In this document: positions 8,645 through 17,500 of the stretch, in pieces
How the letters are laid out: each line of letters starts with the position of its first letter
Position numbering within the stretch: position 1 is the first letter of the stretch
From: Pandoraea apista
GTDB lineage: Bacteria > Pseudomonadota > Gammaproteobacteria > Burkholderiales > Burkholderiaceae
Length of the DNA stretch: 64,000 nt
Assembly (NCBI RefSeq): GCF_001465595.2
Contig: NZ_CP013481.2
Span: forward strand, 496,001-560,000
Reading direction: 5' to 3'
Made by a program: the position numbers and the translations under genes
The notes under the pieces: model-generated
What the model was told of the DNA's origin: nothing
Database searches by the model: none
Seen by the model: only the letters and a program-made list of their open reading frames with translations

Positions 8645-9577
8645 ATGAAGCAAGTCAACATGACGACCGTTGATCTAAACCTGCTCAGGACATTTCTTGC
8701 AATATGGGAGGGGCGTAGCTTGACTGTCGCCGCGGACAAGCTTCACGTCAGCCAACCCGCAATTAGCCACGCATTGCGCCGCCTGCGGGAGGTTTTCGAC
8801 GATCCGCTGTTTGTTCGAAGCTCATTGTCGATGGAGCCGACCCCCGCAGCAACCCGATTACATTTGCCCATTCAGGAAGCGTTCACCATCATTCATGGTG
8901 CTCTTGTGAGGCACGCTGGTTTCGAGCCTGCGACCGCGTCACGAACGTTTCGATTGGCAATGTCGGACATGGCTCAACTGCACGTGTTACCAGCGCTGAT
9001 GCAAGTGCTGGCAACACGTGCCCCCAATGTAGAAGTGCAGGTCCAGCAACTGCCTGTGGATCTGATAACCACGGCCTTACGCAAAGGCGACATTGATCTT
9101 GCCCTAGGGTACCTTGCTGAGCCAGGTCACGAATGTCGTTTTGACAAGCTTCGTGAGGACGAGTTTGTGTGCATGCTGCGGGCTGAACATCCGTTCCGTG
9201 CCAGCGAGTTGACGATCGAGGATGTGAATCGCTTGCGGTTTGTGCATTCGTGCACGAATACCACCGGCCACAACTCGGTAATGGAGGTCGCGTTTCGCCA
9301 AGCAGGAATTCAACAGAGTATTGCGTTACAGGTTCCGCAATTTACTATTGCGCCGCAGGTTGTTGCGATGACCGACCTTGCCTTTATTCTTCCGCACCCG
9401 ATCGCAGAGCAGGTAAATCGCGATGGCATTTACCGATTACTACGCCTTCCGCTTACGCTGCCGACGATAACAGTGGGCCTTTACAGCCACGACCAATTTT
9501 CCGAGGACGACGGTATCGCTTGGCTGCGCTCGGTGCTCATCGAGCTATTTTCATCAAATTCCGAGAGCCCTTGGTAA
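8645..9577 (+). CDS. LysR-family transcriptional regulator
   Basis: 310 aa from the ATG at 8645; GGTAGG precedes it, and an in-frame GTG at 8606 is also open. N-terminal HTH ([34 protein letters not shown]) and a LysR effector domain (FRLAMSDMAQLHVLPALMQVL, GDIDLALGYL, VVAMTDLAFILPHPIAEQ). It belongs to the same NahR/LinR-like subgroup as the other two regulators in this cluster but is more diverged. Its stop codon lies in the loop of a terminator-like hairpin. Probably controls the transporter or monooxygenase genes. Confidence 0.9.
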   Translation: MKQVNMTTVDLNLLRTFLAIWEGRSLTVAADKLHVSQPAISHALRRLREVFDDPLFVRSSLSMEPTPAATRLHLPIQEAFTIIHGALVRHAGFEPATASRTFRLAMSDMAQLHVLPALMQVLATRAPNVEVQVQQLPVDLITTALRKGDIDLALGYLAEPGHECRFDKLREDEFVCMLRAEHPFRASELTIEDVNRLRFVHSCTNTTGHNSVMEVAFRQAGIQQSIALQVPQFTIAPQVVAMTDLAFILPHPIAEQVNRDGIYRLLRLPLTLPTITVGLYSHDQFSEDDGIAWLRSVLIELFSSNSESPW

Positions 9578-9588
9578 GGGGCTCTCGG
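9561..9588. terminator. Terminator-like hairpin between convergent genes
   Basis: CCGAGAGCCC (9561-9570) pairs perfectly with GGGCTCTCGG (9579-9588). The LysR stop codon is in the 8-nt loop. The gene at 9648 runs towards it from the right, so the hairpin may serve both strands. No T-tract. Confidence 0.5.
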
Positions 9589-9647
9589 ACTTCTCGCGCA
9601 CATCCTGGATCGGCGATCAACCAGCCGGGAAAACAATGCCGGCAAGT

Positions 9648-10361
9648 CTAAGAAATGCTGTATTCCAGCGTTTGCATTGGGTAGTGGGGGCTTCTGCCAG
9701 AAAACGTGGGCAAAGACAGAAAGTCGTCGCGGAGTCGCTGTCGAATGGGAGAGGCGAGCGCTTGCCTCAGTGCGTGGTGGGAGTCGAAGACAGTTTTGTT
9801 ACGTTGCATGTGGTTCGCACGCTCAACAGGCAAGCTGCTGAGATAGTCGATCCGGGTATAGATCTCAATTTCACGCACGCCAGGCAGCTGTGCCATCAGA
9901 GGGGGATGATTCCGGATGTAGTGATCGTGCCAAGCGTTCTCGTTCTCCGCCGGACCTTCATAGGAAACCAAGTAGGTACATTTCTCAATGCCATAAGAAC
10001 ACGTCTGACTCGGTTCATCAACCGGAAAGCGGCGCGTTAACATTGCTTGAAGTGCCCAGTCGCAATTCGCAAATGATGGAAATGAATGAGGATCGAGTAA
10101 CGAATGCAACGCGCCGCCTTTCGTGAGAGCGGATTCAAGCGTATCGATGCCACCAAAATGCAACTGCAACGAGCACGCTGGCGCATCCTCCGCCGGGATG
10201 AAGGGGTCGTCCGCTTTTGCCGTGACAGGGAGATGAATCGCGAGCTTCTGCAGGCCGGGAACTAGATCTAGCAGGTCGTGAATCGACGCGGCACTGGCGG
10301 TGTTGTCGTGTTCGGCGCCACCATTCCTGGTGGTCGCAGTAAGAAATACGCAGAGTGACAT
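9648..10361 (-). CDS. EthD-domain-like protein (dimeric alpha-beta barrel)
   Basis: 237 aa from the ATG at 10361, with GAGG just upstream. The C-terminal half has the EthD/dimeric alpha-beta-barrel look: CTYLVSYEG, then NENAWHDHYIRNHPPLMAQLPGVREIEIYTRI. The N-terminal half (LVPGLQKLAIHLPVTAKADDPF...LQLHFGGIDTLESALTKGGAL) looks like a second, degenerate barrel, so the chain is probably a tandem two-barrel protein. It starts 45 nt downstream of the flavin reductase and is presumably co-transcribed with it. EthD-like proteins accompany several oxygenase operons; the reaction here is unknown. Confidence 0.75.
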   Translation of the reverse strand: MSLCVFLTATTRNGGAEHDNTASAASIHDLLDLVPGLQKLAIHLPVTAKADDPFIPAEDAPACSLQLHFGGIDTLESALTKGGALHSLLDPHSFPSFANCDWALQAMLTRRFPVDEPSQTCSYGIEKCTYLVSYEGPAENENAWHDHYIRNHPPLMAQLPGVREIEIYTRIDYLSSLPVERANHMQRNKTVFDSHHALRQALASPIRQRLRDDFLSLPTFSGRSPHYPMQTLEYSIS

Positions 10362-10405
10362 TGTGAGCCTCTTTTTAAGGCGTTCGTAATTTTATCTGTT
10401 AGGCG

Positions 10406-10951
10406 TTATGCCGTGACGTGATGACTCAGGCGGTGAAAGGCTCTGCCGAAATAGGTCAAACAGTCGTCACTATCGCCAATCCTAATTTGGGCGATCTCAA
10501 TGAAAATCACCGTGTGTGAGCCGACGATTTTCGTATAGGCAATGACACCCTGGAGGCTAGCGAGCGCGTCGCGCAAGACGGGCACACCGAACTCCCCCTC
10601 CTCCCACGCGTCCGCAGAAAATCGTTCCAAATGGGGAACGTTTGCCATGCCGGCAAATTGCATTGCAAGTGCTTCGTGGTGACCAGGAAGAATGTTAATG
10701 CAGACCCTTCCGTTGCTTAGCAACGCGTCGTGAGCTGCTCCTTTTCGGTTCAGGCAAACAAGCACGGTCGGCGGGGAGTCGGTAACCGAGCAAACTGCGC
10801 TAGCTGTGACGCCGTATCGACCACTTGGCCCGTTGGTACTCACAACATTCACGGCCGCGGACAGTCGCGACATCGCCTGTCGGAAGTCTTGCGTCATAAA
10901 TTCGTTGATCTGCATGTCCGTGATACCTGTGTCAATGAATACGGGAATCAT
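10406..10951 (-). CDS. Flavin reductase (HpaC/RutF-like), reductase of a two-component monooxygenase
   Basis: 181 aa from the ATG at 10951; internal ATGs at the codons for MQINEF or MTQDF are possible alternative starts. Signature segments are FRQAMSRLSAAVNVVST, YGVTASAVCSVTDSPPTVLVCLN, NGRVCINIL and a C-terminal HTVIFIEIAQI...LTYFGRAFH. These place it in the FMN-binding split-barrel, NAD(P)H:flavin oxidoreductase family. It supplies reduced flavin to an oxygenase, here almost certainly the product of the divergent gene at 11184. Confidence 0.9.
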   Translation of the reverse strand: MIPVFIDTGITDMQINEFMTQDFRQAMSRLSAAVNVVSTNGPSGRYGVTASAVCSVTDSPPTVLVCLNRKGAAHDALLSNGRVCINILPGHHEALAMQFAGMANVPHLERFSADAWEEGEFGVPVLRDALASLQGVIAYTKIVGSHTVIFIEIAQIRIGDSDDCLTYFGRAFHRLSHHVTA

Positions 10952-11050
10952 AGTTTGCTCTGTTCGCTGCAAGCAAATTCAAATAAATAATTGATGCTAT
11001 TAGTGGTGATTATTTTTATCTTCGATCTTTCGCATTCTGTGTGGAATAAC

Positions 11051-11080
11051 TATCAATTATTCGCGGAATTCGAATTGATA
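11051..11080. promoter_or_regulatory. Candidate operator in the divergent flavin reductase/monooxygenase promoter region
   Basis: TATCAATT (11051-11058) and AATTGATA (11073-11080) are perfect inverted repeats with a 14-nt spacer, in an A+T-rich 232-nt gap between divergent starts at 10951 and 11184. The position suits a regulator controlling both halves of the two-component monooxygenase. Confidence 0.5.
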
Positions 11081-11183
11081 ATTTGACGATTTATTAGACT
11101 AGCGAGATCCTTTGTTTGATTTCTTTACGGCGGGCTGCGACTTTGGAGGCTGCTCGACGAATGAGTCTGACTTGGAGATGCTA

Positions 11184-12368
11184 ATGAAAATCGAACCCAG
11201 CGAAGCACTACTCATGCCTAGCGAACGCCAACCGGTCACGGCGACCGCGCTCGACGAATTGCTGGTCGAGGTGAAAAATCGGCGAGAGGAATTCAATCGC
11301 CTGTCGCATGTCCCTCGCGACATGGTGGAAAAGATGAAGGCCGTCGGCATCTTCCGTGCGAGCACGCCGAAGCGTTTTGGTGGCGATGCACTTCCGCCTG
11401 CACAGTTCTTGCGCGTCGTGGAACGCATTTCGGAGGTCGACGGGTCCACGGGATGGGTCGCAGCCTTCGGTTCCGGTAACGTCTACCTCGCCGCGCTGCC
11501 GGTTGAGACCCAGGCAGTGATCTATTCGACCGGTCCCGATCAGGTTTTTGGCGGCGGCTTGTACCCCTTGCAGCCGGCAGTCGAAGTTGAAGGCGGCTGG
11601 GAAGTGACTGGGCAATGGCGTTTTGCGAGTGGTTGCAAAGGCGCTTCGTGGCTTGGTGTGGGTATCGGCGGTACCGCTGCAAACGGCGGTGGTGCCGCAG
11701 CCGGAAAACCGCTGACAGCTGTGTTTCCGGCGTCCGAAGTGGAAATCGTCGAAAACTGGGACGTGGTGGGGATGCAAGGCACGGGCAGCCATGATTTGCG
11801 TCTGCATAAAAAGCGTGTAGACACGGCATGGACATTCACTCGTGGCACCGCGCCTACGATTGACGAGCCTCTGTATCGCTATCCTTCGATTTCGTATCAA
11901 GCACAGGTTCATGCCGCCGTGAATTTGGGCCTCGCTCGAGCGGCCCTTGACATGGTCACCGAGATGGCTGGAGGAACGAAAACGGTGACTGGCGCTCCGC
12001 GTCTTGGTGACCGCGCCTATTATCGAATTGAGCTCGGTAAGGCAGAAGCCATGTTGCGCAGCGCCCGGGCGTTTTTCTACGAGGCTCCCGAGGCCGTGTG
12101 GGACGGGATTCTGTCTGGCAAACCGGTTACTCCGGAGCAGGCGAATCTGTTGCGCCTGAGCGCGACGTATGCCGCGCAAATCAGTGCCGACGTGGTGCAG
12201 ATGGCTTACCGGTTGGCCGGGACTGCGGCCATTTACAAGCCGAATCGGCTGCAGTGGATCATGCGAGATTCGCTCGTCGTGACACAGCACGCATTTTTGG
12301 GCGAGGCTACCTACGATAGCGCAGGCGCCTTGTTTGCCGGTGTCCCGCCGGTGACCCCGTATCCGTAA
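11184..12368 (+). CDS. Acyl-CoA-dehydrogenase-fold flavin-dependent monooxygenase (oxygenase component)
   Basis: 394 aa from the ATG at 11184, with GGAG at 11174-11177; an upstream in-frame ATG at 11178 overlaps that ribosome site. The fold is that of acyl-CoA dehydrogenases, with an N-terminal helical part (LSHVPRDMVEKMKAVGIFRASTPKRFGG), a central beta domain and a C-terminal helical bundle (MAYRLAGTAAIYKPNRLQWIMRD). The group D monooxygenases of this fold (HsaA, DszC, indole oxygenases) lack the acyl-CoA dehydrogenase catalytic base and use FADH2 or FMNH2 from a separate reductase. The divergent flavin reductase supports that role over beta-oxidation. The substrate is unknown; an indole- or phenol-like compound is plausible. 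Confidence 0.85.
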   Translation: MKIEPSEALLMPSERQPVTATALDELLVEVKNRREEFNRLSHVPRDMVEKMKAVGIFRASTPKRFGGDALPPAQFLRVVERISEVDGSTGWVAAFGSGNVYLAALPVETQAVIYSTGPDQVFGGGLYPLQPAVEVEGGWEVTGQWRFASGCKGASWLGVGIGGTAANGGGAAAGKPLTAVFPASEVEIVENWDVVGMQGTGSHDLRLHKKRVDTAWTFTRGTAPTIDEPLYRYPSISYQAQVHAAVNLGLARAALDMVTEMAGGTKTVTGAPRLGDRAYYRIELGKAEAMLRSARAFFYEAPEAVWDGILSGKPVTPEQANLLRLSATYAAQISADVVQMAYRLAGTAAIYKPNRLQWIMRDSLVVTQHAFLGEATYDSAGALFAGVPPVTPYP

Positions 12369-12383
12369 GCCGGCACATTCTTG

Positions 12384-12416
12384 ACCGTAAGGCGCCGCAG
12401 AGGAGCCTTACGGTCC
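12384..12416. terminator. Perfect 11-bp hairpin after the monooxygenase gene
   Basis: GACCGTAAGGC (12384-12394) pairs perfectly with GCCTTACGGTC (12406-12416) around an 11-nt loop, 16 nt after the monooxygenase stop. No T-tract, so it may attenuate rather than end transcription into the tautomerase genes. Confidence 0.5.
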
Positions 12417-12447
12417 AGTGCGTCAGTTATTCACACGGGTGGCATAC

Positions 12448-12639
12448 ATGCCAAATATCGAAATATTTATCGTGGAAGGATACAGCGATCGGCAAAAGGC
12501 GGACTTAATCGCGACCGCTACGGCAGCGACCGCTAGTGCTATCTCGTCTCCACTCGATTCAATCCGCATCTGGTTGACGGAGATCCCCGCCAATAACTTT
12601 GGCGTGGCCGGAAGAACCGTGGAAAGCGAAGCGATGTGA
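12448..12639 (+). CDS. 4-oxalocrotonate tautomerase-like protein, Tyr11 variant
   Basis: 63 aa. After Met removal the chain starts with the catalytic Pro1 (PNIEIFIVEGYSDRQK). Aligned by eye with classical 4-OT, Arg39 and Phe50 are kept (SIRIWLTEIPANNFG) but position 11, normally an Arg that binds substrate carboxylate, is Tyr. Size and fold match the 62-residue 4-OT family. It lies 79 nt before a second tautomerase gene that keeps Arg11, so the two may form a heterohexamer, or this one may have a different substrate. The longer upstream frame is not used because Pro must follow Met. Confidence 0.88.
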   Translation: MPNIEIFIVEGYSDRQKADLIATATAATASAISSPLDSIRIWLTEIPANNFGVAGRTVESEAM

Positions 12640-12718
12640 CGCTGGTGCGGCATGAGAGGTTGGTTTATCAACACCGTTCATGCTGTGTGCGACGTCATTT
12701 ATGCGAAGGGAGGTTCAG

Positions 12719-12922
12719 GTGCCGATCGTTCAAGTTGTGCTTATCGCTGGCCGTACCGACGAGCAGAAGACTCGTCTGATCGCTGGGCTGACGGACTCAG
12801 TGGTGACAGTCCTCGGCGTGGGGGCTGAGTCGGTACGAGTTTTCATCAAAGATATACCCAATACCGAGTTCGGGATTGGGGGCGCGACGGCCGCCTCGCT
12901 GGGGAGGGGAATCGGTCGTTGA
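12719..12922 (+). CDS. 4-oxalocrotonate tautomerase-like protein, full catalytic set
   Basis: 67 aa from the GTG at 12719, preceded by GGGAGG at 12708-12713 with 5-nt spacing. This start puts Pro next to the initiator (PIVQVVLIAGRTDEQK), which the 4-OT mechanism requires. Pro1, Arg11, Arg39 and Phe50 are all present (SVRVFIKDIPNTEFGIGG). The expected reaction is ketonisation of 2-hydroxymuconate or a similar enol in the meta-cleavage pathway. It precedes the catechol 2,3-dioxygenase by 88 nt. Confidence 0.88.
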   Translation: MPIVQVVLIAGRTDEQKTRLIAGLTDSVVTVLGVGAESVRVFIKDIPNTEFGIGGATAASLGRGIGR

Positions 12923-13010
12923 GGTCGCAGTTCAGTGCAGAGATTTTCAGAAGCCCACCTTCGTAAAGTGCGAAAGTGCGCCTCACCACTTAAAATAATA
13001 GGAGACAAGC

Positions 13011-13937
13011 ATGGCACTCACAGGCGTACTGAGGCCCGGGCACGCTCAGATCCGTGTGACCGATCTTGAGGACTGCGTCCACTTTTACACAAATGTTCTC
13101 GGGCTGAAAGAAACCGGTCGCGATCGTAGCGGCCGAGTGTACTTGAAGGCTTGGGATGAACGAGATCACCATAGCCTAGTATTACGGTGCGCGACTGAGC
13201 CAGGCCTTGATTTCTTTGGCTTCAAGGTGCTCGACCGCGCCACTTTGATGCGCCTAGACTCGGATTTGCGGGCGTGGGGCGTGCACACTGAAGCCGTTCC
13301 GGCTGGCGACATGCTTGAGACGGGGGACCGAATCCGGTTCGAGGTACCCAGCGGCCACGTCATCGAGCTTTATGCGGAAAAAACGGAGGTGGGAACGGCA
13401 ATGTCCGTGACAAACCCCGCGCCTTGGTGTGCCGACGCAGAGCGGGGAATTGCGCCCATGCGCATGGATCATGCGCAATTGAACGGCACCGACATCGATG
13501 GTGCTCGGGAGATTTTTACTGACGTCCTCGGCTTCTACGTTACCGAACGCCTCTTGATGGAAGATGGACGAGATCAGGGCGTGTGGCTGTCATGTTCCAA
13601 CAAGGCGCATGATGTCGCCCTAGTTCGCCATGACACGCCGGGCAGACTGCACCACGTTTCCTTTTTGCTCGAAAGCTGGGAACGAATCTTGCGAGCAGCC
13701 GATTTGATGTCGATGCACGGCGCCAAAAAAGACATTGGTCCGACACGCCACGGCATCACCAGAGGGGCGACCATCTATGCATTCGACCCCTCGGGTAATC
13801 GATTTGAGACATTCTGCGGAACCGCTGTTGGTTATCCAGACCAAACGCCGCTTGTGTGGACCCACGAAGAAACGGGGACAGCTATCTTTTATCACGACCG
13901 AGAAATGCATGAACCATTTCTGACTGTCATGACTTGA
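13011..13937 (+). CDS. Catechol 2,3-dioxygenase (XylE-type extradiol dioxygenase)
   Basis: 308 aa, the length and layout of the XylE/metapyrocatechase group: two-domain vicinal-oxygen-chelate fold with the active site in the C-terminal domain. The Fe(II) ligands are His154 (MDH), His215 (LHH) and Glu266 (NRFETFCG). The second-shell catalytic residues correspond to His200 (NKAHDVAL), His247 (GPTRHGIT) and Tyr256. It cleaves catechol between C2 and C3 to 2-hydroxymuconic semialdehyde in the cytoplasm. GGAG lies 7 nt before the ATG. No semialdehyde dehydrogenase, hydrolase, hydratase or aldolase follows, so the lower pathway must be elsewhere or has been lost. Confidence 0.95.
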   Translation: MALTGVLRPGHAQIRVTDLEDCVHFYTNVLGLKETGRDRSGRVYLKAWDERDHHSLVLRCATEPGLDFFGFKVLDRATLMRLDSDLRAWGVHTEAVPAGDMLETGDRIRFEVPSGHVIELYAEKTEVGTAMSVTNPAPWCADAERGIAPMRMDHAQLNGTDIDGAREIFTDVLGFYVTERLLMEDGRDQGVWLSCSNKAHDVALVRHDTPGRLHHVSFLLESWERILRAADLMSMHGAKKDIGPTRHGITRGATIYAFDPSGNRFETFCGTAVGYPDQTPLVWTHEETGTAIFYHDREMHEPFLTVMT

Positions 13938-14487
13938 CCCTATTGGCGGCGCCGATAACGTGCCGCCCGACGAATCGCACGTGCGACGAGGGGGCTTGAT
14001 TGTCAATAGTCGCCGTACATTTGCCGTACGAGCCAAGTGCATCGAGTTGACGTGGCCAAGTAAGTTGCTCGACTGTTGATATGAAAGCAGGAGTTCAGGT
14101 CGGCCACTTACTTGACGGCGAACTCGGGCGGCAAATCGAGCACCAACGCGAAGCCAGTTTGCTTAACGTCACGCAAAGGTATTTGTCGGAGTACTCCGCG
14201 TGTGAGCTTTCCCGTGGAAGGCGGAAACGCGCCACTCGGATCGTTGTGGAGTCGCTCGACTCTTGAGTTCTCTGAACGTTTGGCTCTGAACTGTGTTGCC
14301 GGACCGATTTTTTTAAGCAAGCGGACATCTAGAACACGGTGGTCATTTTCCGCTTTGGGTCGTTAACGGCCAAATTTAGTGGTGAAATCCATGGCGTTCG
14401 GGACGGCGAGCCAATTCAACCGAGGGCTCGTTTGCGCGCACCACGTAGGCGCATTCGCTGTATTTATGGGGCCGCCGAAGCGGGATC
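13938..14487. other. Non-coding junction region between the catabolic cluster and the haemagglutinin remnant
   Basis: No supportable gene in about 550 nt. A short GC-rich inverted repeat (GGCGGC 13945-13950 / GCCGCC 13962-13967) just after the dioxygenase stop could terminate transcription. A minus-strand open frame at 14108-14320 (ending TGFALVLDLPPEFAVK) might be gene debris but I cannot assign it. The region ends at a 20-bp tandem duplication. Confidence 0.4.
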
Positions 14488-14527
14488 CCGTAACGGAGTT
14501 AATTGTTCCGTAACGGAGTTAATTGTT
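14488..14527. repeat. Perfect 20-bp tandem duplication at the haemagglutinin breakpoint
   Basis: The 20-mer at 14488-14507 (starting CCGTAACGG) is repeated exactly at 14508-14527. The second copy runs into the first codons of the truncated haemagglutinin frame. It marks the junction between unrelated blocks and looks like a recombination or slippage scar. Confidence 0.85.
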
Positions 14528-17500
14528 TTACATCAGCATCGCGCTCAACGGTTTCTGGACCTACAATCTGCCGGGCGGCAGCACCATCACCCAGGGGACA
14601 CTGGACGGCTACGACGTCGCGAGCACTGCGTTCATCAGCGCCGCGCTGGCAAACAGCGCCCTGCAAGGCAGGCTCGCGGGCCTGACCGCTTACGGCAACG
14701 CCTATCATCTGCGCCCGGGCGTGCAGATTACCTCGAGCGGCGATCTGTTGACCTCGGGGGATATTGATCTGGCCGGCTATCGCTATGGTCTCGGGGCCAA
14801 TCGCGACCCGAACTCTCCAGCGTACGGTGCCGGCGAGCCGATGGCCCTCGTAGTGCGTGCCGGTGGCAATCTCTCAATAAAGGGGAGCATCTCGGATGGG
14901 TTCAAAGCGTCAGCGGGAATACCGGCCACTGTCGCAGCTATCGATGTCACGAACAGTTCGTTCTTTGCTCAGAAAAAAACTGAGGTTGGTGCTGACAGTT
15001 ATACATACTGGTTCGATCAGAAAGAAGACGTGATCGTTCTGAATGATTGGACCATTCCAGACAATGCCTTCTATAATTGGTGGACATTTAATTGGTGGGG
15101 CAACCTAGTCGACAGCAAAAACAATTACTATAACCCGGGCGACACGATCAGGGCGGGCACGATCATCAGTGCCAGTAACAGTTATGGCTTCGCATTCGAG
15201 CCTAGCAACATGCCGAATGTCGCAGTTGTGGTGAGCCCCGCAATTCCCGGCGCGGCGCCTACAGCGCCGATGGCGTCAATGCTCTCGGCTGGCTTGCTCT
15301 CAGCGTCTATCCGATTGGTCTCTGGCGGCGATCTCGCCGCTGCAGACCAGCGCGAGCTGCAAGCGATGCGGGCTCTCAACGGAGGCGGCAACCTTACGCT
15401 AAGCGCCACGAGCTACAACGCTTCGCGCAATGGCACGTACTTTAGCGTGCTGCGAACCGGTATCGGGAATCTCGAATTACTCGCGGGTGGCAGCTTCAGC
15501 GAAGCGACCCCGTATGGCGTCTACACGGCCGGCACGCAGGCCGCGCCGATTCTGGCCGCGGACGGCAATCCTTACGACCTGATCGGCGTGGATGGCACCA
15601 CCCATGCCTGGTATCCGGAGCATGGCGGTGATCTGCTGCTCATGGCGCAGCAGGACGTTTCCGCCAAGGTGCAATTGTTTGACAACGTCACCCGCTATGT
15701 GGATTCGGATAGCACGGCGAACTGGTTGTGGCGCCAAGGTGGGGGCGGTGTTACCCCCGATCCGACAGCGTGGTGGATCAATTTCGGCAGTATCGCCAAG
15801 ACCAGCAGCTGGACCAATGACAGCTCACTCGTCGGATTCCAGGGAATCGGCACGCTGGGCGGTGGCAACCTGACGCTCATCGCCGGGCGTAATGCTGGCG
15901 TAGCGAACGCTAGCTCGACCGCTCTGGATCTGGCTGTGGCATCAACGGGCCGGGTGGCAGCAGATGGAACATTGGTGCAGACTGGTGGTGGTGACCTGAT
16001 CATGAAGATCGGCGGCATGCTCAATCCAATGCCTGCCAGCCAAGCTTCGAACCGCGCCTCTGACTACTTTGGCGCAGTGACCAATCTGCGCGGTAATATC
16101 ACTGTGAACGCTGGCGCCGTCGGCGCGGTGGCTCAGTTCTTCGGGAGCGCCTCATGGACGTCGTACGATCCGCGCGCCGTCGATCCAAACGTCTTTTCGC
16201 ATTCGCAGAAGACCCCCGGCCCGATCTTCACGCCGGGCGATGGCACCGTCAGAATTACGGCGCGCGGCGATCTGGTGTTTGGTGGCGCTGGCGATGCTAC
16301 GATGGCGACGCCCGTGGATCGGCGAGGCGGGGTCTACACGGTGACGGACGCCAGTGGTAAGGCTTACGGGACTGCCCGGGGGGCACTGTCCAGCTTCACG
16401 TTGTGGACGCCAGCGACGGCCATCAATCTATATGCAGCAGGCGGCGATGTGGCCCCATTGACTGGAAATACTGCCGATGGCAACTACAGCACCAACTTTT
16501 ATCCTGGTACCCTGATTGCCACGGCAGCCAACGGCGACGTCCGCTTCTCGGAGCCGGGTAGCGCAGCGTCGTTTGGGGTACTCGAACTGGTGCCCTCACC
16601 CTTGGGTCAATTCGAATTGCTCGCTGCGGGTTCGATCTACGGGACGAGCCAGGTGGTGGCGATGTCGGGTTCCAACATGAGCGCGCTAGCTACGCCGGTT
16701 CATCCCGTGTTCCAGTCGATAGCCGGTGCGAATGCGAGTCCGACGGCGCCATACTTGCTGTTCGATAACGATCCGATCGCGTTCGGTGAGGATACGCCAT
16801 CTGGCTTCCTGCATGCACAGGACAGGAAGCCCGCGATGGTCTATGCGGGTGTCGACATCCAGGATCTGACTATTGGGCGTGTCTCCTCGCAAAATCAGAG
16901 CGTCGCGCTGGGATTCCACCCAACCCACGCGATGTGGTACGCCGCCGCGAAGCCGTTCGAGGTGATTGCGGGTCGGGACATCGTGGGGACGGGCACGACG
17001 CCAAGCGTGTTTCTGAATACGAACGCCAACGACATCACGCTGATACAGGCCGGGCGCGACATCTTCTACCAGTCGATTGATATTGTCGGCCCCGGCCTGC
17101 TTCAGGTGCAGGCCGGCCGCAACCTCTACCAAGGCTATTACGGGTCGCTGACGAGCGTGGGCGATGTGGCCAACCCGTCGAACCGCTCGGGCGGTGCGGG
17201 CATCACGGTGCTGGCCGGTGTCGGCGCGAATGGCCCCGACTACACGGCTTTCGCCAAACTGTACTTCGATACGGCGAACCAGTTGAGCACTGGCATTCCG
17301 CTGGCGGGCAGCGGCAAGGTTGCGCGTACGTACGACGAGGAGCTATTCGCCTGGCTGCAACAGCGCTTTGGCTACAGCGGCACGTCGGCCGATGCGCTGG
17401 CGTACTTCCTGGCGCTGCCCAGCGAACAGCAGGGTGTATTCGTGCGCCAGGTCTACTTCAAGGAGTTGCTGGCGGGCGGGCGTGAATACAACGACCCGAC

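Noticed and set aside
14108..14320. 70-codon minus-strand frame in the junction region
   Set aside because: Plausible composition at its end, but no family recognised and no supporting context; mentioned only in the gap entry.
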